Source: Methylobacterium sp. UNC378MF
GTDB taxonomy: Bacteria > Pseudomonadota > Alphaproteobacteria > Rhizobiales > Beijerinckiaceae
Reading direction: 5' to 3'
DNA length: 64,000 bases
Assembly (NCBI RefSeq): GCF_900103195.1
Contig: NZ_FMWU01000017.1
Span: forward strand, 1-64,000
The notes below the pieces were generated by a model. That model was given only the letters and a program-made list of their open reading frames with translations, was not told the origin of the DNA and did not search any database. Shown piece by piece: positions 58,344 to 64,000 of this stretch (positions within the stretch are counted from its first letter, which is position 1; each line of letters opens with the position of its first letter). Both the position numbers and the translations under genes were made by a program.

Positions 58344-59911
58344 GCGTCGAGGACCTCAATCCCCGCGAGCGCGAAGGCGTCATCCATCCGGAAGTCCGCG
58401 CCCGCAGCGACGAGAGCGAGCGCTCCCAGGACGGCGGCCGCCTCCAGCACGCAGAGGCCGCCTCCAAGCCGATCCGGGCGCCGAAGGTCCGCGAGCCGCA
58501 GCCCCGCGGGGCGAAGACCCGGGGCGACCGCCCGATCAACCAGGCCGAGGCCGCCGAGCGCTTCCTCGCCGCGCCGCTTCACCAAGCGGCCCATGACGAG
58601 CGCCTGTGGGACCTGCGCAAGAAGCGCGACGCCTCCGCCCACGGGATACCCGAATGGGAGGAACTGCGGGAACTCGCCTCGCAGATCAAGACGCACACGC
58701 TCAGCCACCTCGACCGCTACCTCGAGCAGTTCGAGGCGGCCGCGAAGGCGAATGGCGTGCACGTTCACTGGGCTAAGGACGGCGCCGACCACAACCGCAT
58801 CGTGCTGGAGATCCTGCGGAGCCACGGCGCCAAGACGCTGGTGAAGTCGAAGTCGATGCTCACCGAGGAATGCGGCTTCCGCCACCACATGGCGGCCAAC
58901 GGCATCGAGGTCATCGAGACGGATCTAGGTGAGCGAATCCAGCAGCTCGACAACGAGGAGCCCAGCCACGTCGTCGCCCCCGCCGTCCACAAGACCCGGA
59001 TGGACGTGGCCGAGGTCTTCGCCAAGACGCTCGGCACCGACCCCGACAACGACGACGCCCATTACCTCGCCGAGAGCCAGCGGGAGACGACGCGGCCCTA
59101 CATCCTGAAGGCGGATGCCGGCATGACCGGGTGCAACTTCGCCATTGCGGAGACCGGCTCGGTCGTCACCTGCACCAACGAGGGCAATGCGGATCTCTCC
59201 GGCAACGTGCCGCCGCTGCAGATCCACTCCATCGGCATCGAGAAGATCATCCCGAAGGTCGAGCATCTCGGCGTCTTCATTCGCCTGCTGTCGCGCTCGG
59301 CGCTCGGCTCGCCGATCACCCAGTACACGTCGCATTTCCGCGCGCCCCGCAAGGGCACGGAAATGCACATGGTGCTGGTCGACAATGGCCGCTCGGAACG
59401 GCTCGGCATGGAGGAGTTCTGGACCTCCCTGAAATGCATCCGCTGCGGCGCCTGCATGAACACCTGCCCGGTCTACCGGCGCTCGGGCGGTCTCTCCTAC
59501 GGAGCGACCTATTCCGGGCCGATCGGGCTGATCATCGATCCCACCTTCAACAAGCGGAAATACTCGACGCTGCCGTTCTCTTCGACGATGAACGGCTCGT
59601 GTACCAACGTCTGCCCAGTGAAGATCAACATCCACGAGCAGATCTTCGCGTGGCGCAAGGTACTGGTCGAGGAGCACCAGATCCCGGCGCTCAAGCAGGG
59701 CATGATGAAGGCCGCGGGCGCGGTCCTGTCGCGCCCGGCTGCCTACCGGGCCGCGATCGGTGCGGCGGATTCCGCCCTCAAGGTCCTGCCGCGCTTCGCG
59801 GTCTACAACCCGCTCAACACCTGGGGTAAGAAGCGCGAGATGCCGGAGGCGCCACGCCAGACCTTCCATGCCTGGTACAAGCAGAACCGCATGAAGGACA
59901 CGGGTCGATGA
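58340..59911 (+). CDS. lutB: Lactate utilization protein B (Fe-S)
   Basis: Iron-sulfur subunit of LutABC, 523 residues. There is an N-terminal low-complexity tail of about 70 residues (beyond the family's usual start). The LUD domain follows with ADAGMTGCNFAIAETGSVVTCTNEGNADLS. A ferredoxin-type domain carries SLKCIRCGACMNTCPVYRRSGG and GSCTNVCPVKINIHEQIFAWRKVL (two 4Fe-4S sites). It is coupled to lutA and lutC by four-base overlaps. Confidence 0.95.
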   Translation: MSVEDLNPREREGVIHPEVRARSDESERSQDGGRLQHAEAASKPIRAPKVREPQPRGAKTRGDRPINQAEAAERFLAAPLHQAAHDERLWDLRKKRDASAHGIPEWEELRELASQIKTHTLSHLDRYLEQFEAAAKANGVHVHWAKDGADHNRIVLEILRSHGAKTLVKSKSMLTEECGFRHHMAANGIEVIETDLGERIQQLDNEEPSHVVAPAVHKTRMDVAEVFAKTLGTDPDNDDAHYLAESQRETTRPYILKADAGMTGCNFAIAETGSVVTCTNEGNADLSGNVPPLQIHSIGIEKIIPKVEHLGVFIRLLSRSALGSPITQYTSHFRAPRKGTEMHMVLVDNGRSERLGMEEFWTSLKCIRCGACMNTCPVYRRSGGLSYGATYSGPIGLIIDPTFNKRKYSTLPFSSTMNGSCTNVCPVKINIHEQIFAWRKVLVEEHQIPALKQGMMKAAGAVLSRPAAYRAAIGAADSALKVLPRFAVYNPLNTWGKKREMPEAPRQTFHAWYKQNRMKDTGR

Positions 59912-60501
59912 GCGCCCGCGACGCGATCCTGACCGGCATCCGCCGGAACCGGCCGACCGGCGACTTCCCGCTGCCGGAGGTCCCGCTGTTCACGCCGCTC
60001 GTCGGCGACGACCTCGTGGCCGAGTTCGGCGAGCGGCTGAAGCGCATGGGCGGCCGCGTCGCGGAGCCCGGGACCGACGACGTCTTCGCCGGGGTGCGCG
60101 AGAGGCTCGACGCCGCAACGGTGATCGCCTCGGCGGTTCCCGAACTGACCGGCAACCGTGACCTGCGGAGCGTGCGCTATCCGCAGGAGGTCGAGGATGT
60201 GGACGTGGCTCTGGTCCGCGCAGTCTTCGGCATCGCCGAGACGGGCTCGGTTCTGTTCACGGAAGGTCAGCTGATCGTCAACGCGGTCGCCTATCTGGCG
60301 CAGCACCTCGTCGTGCTGCTCGACCCGGCCGATATCGTGCCGAACGTCCAGGCGGCCTATCGCCGGCCGGAATTCGGCCGCTCGGCCTACGCGGTGCTGC
60401 ACACCGGGCCGTCGGCCACCGCCGACATCGAGGGCGTCCTGATCCACGGCGCGCAGGGGGTGCGCTCGCTGACGGTGCTTATGCTGCCGCGAAGCGCCTG
60501 A
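59908..60501 (+). CDS. lutC: Lactate utilization protein C (LUD domain)
   Basis: Third LutABC subunit of 197 residues. VALVRAVFGIAETGSVLFTEGQLIVNAVAYLAQHLVVLLDPADIVPNVQAAYRRPEFGRSAYAVLHTGPSATADIEGVLIHGAQGVRSLTVLML is the LUD domain with GPSATADIE. The stop lies inside a strong inverted repeat (60494-60523). No lactate permease is adjacent. Confidence 0.93.
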   Translation: MSARDAILTGIRRNRPTGDFPLPEVPLFTPLVGDDLVAEFGERLKRMGGRVAEPGTDDVFAGVRERLDAATVIASAVPELTGNRDLRSVRYPQEVEDVDVALVRAVFGIAETGSVLFTEGQLIVNAVAYLAQHLVVLLDPADIVPNVQAAYRRPEFGRSAYAVLHTGPSATADIEGVLIHGAQGVRSLTVLMLPRSA

Positions 60502-60523
60502 TCCGGAACCGGCGATCAGGCGC
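60494..60523 (+). terminator. Terminator of lutABC
   Basis: GCGCCTGATC (60494-60503) pairs perfectly with GATCAGGCGC (60514-60523). The 10-base loop holds an inner CCGG-AA-CCGG-like palindrome. The lutC stop codon is in the left arm. Confidence 0.6.
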
Positions 60524-60571
60524 GCCCCTTGCTTGGATGGCGGATGGGCCGTTATCCGGCGAGGAGATCCG

Positions 60572-61432
60572 ATGCGCTACACTCTCGGTTGCAGCCTGTC
60601 CTACAACATCCTGTCGGACACCACCTTCATTTTCAATCTGGAGGTGGCGAAGCTGAAGAGCGTCGAGATCCTGAGCGAAAGCCTGGTCCTCACGCCGGAT
60701 CTGAAGCGCGACCGCTACACCACCCCCGATCTCCAGAACCGCTATCTCGCGGTCAATGTGCCGACGGGTCAGTTCGCGCTGGAATACAATGCCGAGGTCG
60801 ACCTGACGGTGCACAGGGCCGACCCGGAGACCATCAACGAGACGCCGATCGGGCAATTGCCCCTCGACATCCTGCCCTTCCTGCTGCCGAGCCGGTTCGT
60901 ATCCTCCGACCGGCTGACGCCGTTCGCGCTGGCCGAGTTCGGCGCGCTCCCCAAGGGCTATGCCCGCGTGAACCAGATCTGCAACTGGATCCACGACCAC
61001 ATTGCCTACCAGCCCGGCACCAGCGACGGCGAGACCACCGCCGACGAGTCGCTGCTGAAGCGCGCCGGCGTGTGCCGCGACTTCGCGCATATCGGCGCGG
61101 CCTTCTGCCGGGCGCTCGGCATTCCGGCCCGGTTCGTGAGCTGCTACGCCCACGGCCTCGTCCCGAGCGACTTCCACGCGGTGTTCGAAGCCTATCTCGA
61201 CGGACGCTGGTGGCTGTTCGACGCCACCCGGCAGGCTGATCTCGACGGGTTGGTCCGGATCGGCGTCGGCCGCGACGCCGCCGAGATCGCCTTCTCGACG
61301 CCCTTCGGCAACATGCAGCCGGTAAATCAGCAGGTGCGGATCCAGCGCGCGGATGGGCAGGGCAGCCCGATGCCGCGCACCGTGGACGCGATCTCGACCG
61401 AGATCCCGGCGCCGCATGCCGGAGCAGCGTGA
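60572..61432 (+). CDS. Transglutaminase-like cysteine peptidase family protein
   Basis: A 286-residue protein with the transglutaminase core. RAGVCRDFAHIGAAFCRALGIPARFVSCYAHG has the catalytic Cys, DFHAVFEAYLDGRWWLFDATR has the His, and WLFDAT has the Asp. The N-terminal half is a beta domain common in 'transglutaminase family protein' entries of alphaproteobacteria (MRYTLGCSLSYNILSDTTFIFNLEVAKLK). The bacterial role is probably proteolytic or crosslinking; substrates are unknown. GAGGAG precedes the ATG. Confidence 0.9.
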   Translation: MRYTLGCSLSYNILSDTTFIFNLEVAKLKSVEILSESLVLTPDLKRDRYTTPDLQNRYLAVNVPTGQFALEYNAEVDLTVHRADPETINETPIGQLPLDILPFLLPSRFVSSDRLTPFALAEFGALPKGYARVNQICNWIHDHIAYQPGTSDGETTADESLLKRAGVCRDFAHIGAAFCRALGIPARFVSCYAHGLVPSDFHAVFEAYLDGRWWLFDATRQADLDGLVRIGVGRDAAEIAFSTPFGNMQPVNQQVRIQRADGQGSPMPRTVDAISTEIPAPHAGAA

Positions 61433-62390
61433 ACGCCCCCGCCCTGGATCGCACCATCCGCTGATCCTGTGATCCCCGCAGACGCTCGATGGGCTCGCAA
61501 TCGTCGGGTTGGCCTCTGGTAAGGCCCGCATAGCCCGGTCCCCCGAAGAGCCGAGAGCCGACGATGTGGGACGTTTCGTTTCCGCGATACGTTCGGCGCC
61601 CCATGACGGGCAACTGTTCCGATGCGCCGGAGGCGAGGCCGGACCCGAACGGCCAGGCTGCGCGTCCCGGGCACGGCGGGGTGATGCGGTGGCGATGCAT
61701 CCCTGCGGAAGGGAGATCGTGGGATTCTCCCGATCCGGACCGCGAGATTGCAGTCCGCGTGGCGCCCGACCCGCGCGGCGGCAGGGGCACGCGCCTGGAC
61801 TGTTTCAACACGGCCTCTTCGTCAAAACCGGACGCCCTTCGCTGCGTCTCCGCGCGACGACGCGTTCAGAGATTATGAAGCAGAGCCGTGATCCGGCGCG
61901 GTCTCGTACGCCACGCGCAGGGTCGTTCCCCGATCCTGACGAATTATTTTCGGCGCGGCCTCTGCCTTGTGGAAGTGATGGCCACATGTCCTCGAGACCG
62001 GATCGCGGCCGGGGGCCGATTTTCGCCGCACAGATCGTTCCCTGGACTGAAGACAAGTTGCGTCCGGGCGAAACAGCCGGCGGCACGGACGCGAATGTCC
62101 TTTACCTTATCGCCGGGGCCGAAATCGCCATAAGCGTGGCTGTGGCGGGGTCGCAACACCGTAAAACGATCCCTGCTCCGCCCCGAGACCTGCCCGTAAA
62201 CGCCGCGATCCCGCCATAGTCCGGGCCCACCTCAAGATCCGCGGTAAACGGCAATTTCGACAACGATTTACCGTTCGGAAACGAGGTCTTCCCGAGCACG
62301 CGGACGGATTGCCCGGCGCTTCGCGAATGGCGACGCGCCGCGGTTCGACGCACTCTCGGGATCGGCTGTGCGTAGGCTTGGTCTGAAGTC
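61433..62390. other. Gene-poor 958-base region before ilvD
   Basis: No convincing gene was found. A plus-strand frame at 61564-61878 (104 codons, MWDVSFPRYVRRPM...) and a minus-strand frame at 62102-62440 exist but lack family similarity, good ribosome binding sites or strong codon bias. CGGTAAA (62242-62248) and TTTACCG (62267-62273) form an inverted repeat about 120 bases before ilvD. Confidence 0.5.
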
Positions 62391-64000
62391 ATGGTGACGC
62401 GTTTGAGCGACAAGTCGAAGCTGCCGAGCCGCCACGTCACGGAGGGGCCCGACCGCGCCCCGCACCGCTCCTATCTCTATGCCATGGGCCTCACCCGTGA
62501 GCAGATCCATCAGCCGCTGGTGGGTGTCGCCTCCTGCTGGAACGAAGCGGCGCCCTGCAACATCTCGCTGATGCGCCAGGCGCAGGCGGTGAAGAAGGGT
62601 GTCGCCGCCGCCAGCGGGACCCCGCGCGAGTTCTGCACCATCACGGTCACCGACGGCATCGCCATGGGCCATGGCGGCATGCGCGCGTCGCTGCCCTCGC
62701 GCGAGGTCATCGCCGATTCGGTCGAGCTGACCATGCGCGGCCATGCCTATGATGCCCTGGTGGGCCTCGCCGGCTGCGACAAGTCGCTGCCCGGGATGAT
62801 GATGGCGATGGTGCGCCTCAATGTGCCGTCGATCTTCATCTATGGCGGCTCGATCCTGCCGGGCTCGTTCCGCGGCAAGCCGGTGACCGTCCAGGACCTG
62901 TTCGAGGCTGTCGGCAAGGTCGCGGTCGGCGACATGAGCCTCGAGGATCTCGATGAGCTGGAGCAGGTCGCCTGCCCGTCGGCCGGCGCCTGCGGCGCGC
63001 AGTTCACCGCCAACACCATGGCGACCGTCTCCGAGGCCATCGGCCTCGCGCTGCCCTATTCGGCCGGCGCCCCGGCGCCCTACGAGATCCGCGACAAGTT
63101 CTGCGCCACTGCCGGCGAGAAGGTCATGGAGTTGCTGGGCAAGCAGATCCGCCCGCGCGACATCGTCACCCGCAAGGCGCTGGAGAATGCCGCCACCGTG
63201 GTAGCCGCGTCCGGCGGCTCGACCAATGCGGCGCTGCATCTGCCGGCGATCGCGCATGAATGCGGCATCGAGTTCACGCTGTTCGACGTCGCCGAGATCT
63301 TCCGGCGGACACCCTACATCGCCGACCTGAAGCCGGGCGGGCGCTACGTCGCCAAGGACATGTTCGAGGTCGGCGGCATCCCGCTGCTGATGAAGACGCT
63401 CCTCGACCACGGCTTCATGCACGGCGACTGCATGACGGTGACCGGCCGGACCATCGCGGAGAACATGGACCGGGTGACCTGGAACCCGGACCAGGACGTG
63501 GTCTACCCGGCCAACAAGCCGATCACCCCCACGGGCGGCGTCGTCGGCCTCAAGGGCAATCTCGCCCCCGAGGGCGCGATCGTGAAGGTCGCGGGCATGC
63601 CCGCGGACAAGCAGGTCTTCACCGGCCCGGCCCGCGTGTTCGACGGCGAGGAGGCCTGCTTCGAGGCCGTGCAGTCGCGCACCTACAAGGAAGGCGAAGT
63701 TCTGGTCATCCGCTACGAGGGCCCGCGCGGCGGCCCCGGGATGCGCGAGATGCTGTCCACCACCGCTGCCCTCTACGGCCAGGGCATGGGCGACAAGGTC
63801 GCGCTCATCACCGACGGGCGCTTCTCCGGCGCGACCCGCGGCTTCTGCGTCGGGCATGTCGGGCCCGAGGCGGCCGTGGGCGGCCCGATCGGGCTGCTCC
63901 GCGACGGCGACGTCATCACCCTCGACGCGATCCAGGGCACGCTCAGCGTCGCCCTGTCGGACGCGGAATTGGCCGAGCGGCGGAAGGCCTGGACGGCGCG
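62391..64000 (+). CDS. ilvD: Dihydroxy-acid dehydratase, 5' part (runs off right edge)
   Basis: Fe-S enzyme that dehydrates 2,3-dihydroxy-isovalerate and -methylvalerate in valine/isoleucine (and pantothenate) synthesis. 536 codons are present from the ATG at 62391; most family members have 555-620 residues, so only the C-terminus is missing. Cluster Cys are in VGVASCWNEAAPCN, LAGCDKSLPGM and CPSAGACGAQFTANTMATVSEAIGLALP. LENAATVVAASGGSTNAALHLPAIAHECGIEF and KVALITDGRFSGATRGFCVGHVGPEA are other signatures. Confidence 0.97.
   Translation, partial: MVTRLSDKSKLPSRHVTEGPDRAPHRSYLYAMGLTREQIHQPLVGVASCWNEAAPCNISLMRQAQAVKKGVAAASGTPREFCTITVTDGIAMGHGGMRASLPSREVIADSVELTMRGHAYDALVGLAGCDKSLPGMMMAMVRLNVPSIFIYGGSILPGSFRGKPVTVQDLFEAVGKVAVGDMSLEDLDELEQVACPSAGACGAQFTANTMATVSEAIGLALPYSAGAPAPYEIRDKFCATAGEKVMELLGKQIRPRDIVTRKALENAATVVAASGGSTNAALHLPAIAHECGIEFTLFDVAEIFRRTPYIADLKPGGRYVAKDMFEVGGIPLLMKTLLDHGFMHGDCMTVTGRTIAENMDRVTWNPDQDVVYPANKPITPTGGVVGLKGNLAPEGAIVKVAGMPADKQVFTGPARVFDGEEACFEAVQSRTYKEGEVLVIRYEGPRGGPGMREMLSTTAALYGQGMGDKVALITDGRFSGATRGFCVGHVGPEAAVGGPIGLLRDGDVITLDAIQGTLSVALSDAELAERRKAWTA

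Noticed and set aside
61564-61878. 104-codon plus-strand frame
   Set aside because: Mixed third-position bases, no strong RBS and no recognisable motif; kept only as a possibility in the gap entry.
1-64000. CRISPR arrays, insertion sequences, prophage or integrase genes
   Set aside because: No spaced direct repeats, transposase or integrase motifs were seen on either strand.

Overview
The window is GC-rich chromosomal DNA from an alphaproteobacterium of the order Hyphomicrobiales (Rhizobiales). A Methylobacterium-like methylotroph is the best fit. The grounds are gene content and order: a GapR/DUF2312 protein, DUF2852, a TIGR02302 protein, DUF1236, the twin-TM/adenosyltransferase/etfBA/hbd cluster, maf-yacG-tRNA-Phe, rph-rdgB-hemW divergent from hrcA, and phaZ. 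It looks like ordinary core chromosome. No insertion sequence, prophage, CRISPR array or rRNA operon was seen. One short tract of gene remnants lies at about 23.2-23.85 kb.

Layout. 0-3.6 kb: 5' part of a flagellin gene, two small GT-A glycosyltransferases and an ATP-grasp protein, possibly a surface or flagellin modification patch. 3.8-7.2 kb: tex, then three very small genes around a 420-bp spacer with strong inverted repeats. 7.4-11.2 kb: osmoregulated periplasmic glucan genes opgG-opgH. 11.3-12.9 kb: hpf-ptsN and a small secreted protein. 12.9-18.7 kb: ftsE-ftsX-YdcF, a divergent MJ0042 zinc-ribbon membrane protein, a glycosyltransferase and a thioredoxin-like protein. 19-23.2 kb: a TetR regulator, DUF2852, a chemotaxis receptor and upp. 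23.2-23.85 kb: KaiC-like and DUF938-like remnants. 24-26.8 kb: an orphan ABC binding protein, a quinone oxidoreductase and a small membrane protein.

26.8-31.4 kb: twin-TM protein, PagL-like deacylase, cobalamin adenosyltransferase, etfB, etfA and hbd, a central acyl-CoA/electron-transfer cluster. 31.4-35.8 kb: TIGR02302 protein and PHB depolymerase. 36-42.8 kb: maf-yacG-tRNA-Phe, a Crp/Fnr regulator, purC, a GapR homologue, a secreted alpha/beta hydrolase and an MHS-type transporter. 43-50.4 kb: a Gly/Ala-rich DUF1236 protein, hrcA divergent from rph-rdgB-hemW, and an LpoA-like lipoprotein divergent from rsmI-yraN. 50.4-57.3 kb: response regulator, L,D-transpeptidase, extensin-like protein, M3 peptidase and small proteins. 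57.6-61.4 kb: lutABC lactate oxidation operon and a transglutaminase. 61.4-62.4 kb: a gene-poor stretch. 62.4 kb to the end: most of ilvD.

The most unusual non-coding signals are inverted repeats I read by eye: a possible three-way-junction element at 6706-6763, a nested inverted repeat overlapping the hpf promoter (11275-11321), a long hairpin between hpf and ptsN (11969-12013), and a hairpin overlapping the ribosome binding site of the DUF2852 gene. No obviously new multi-gene system was found.
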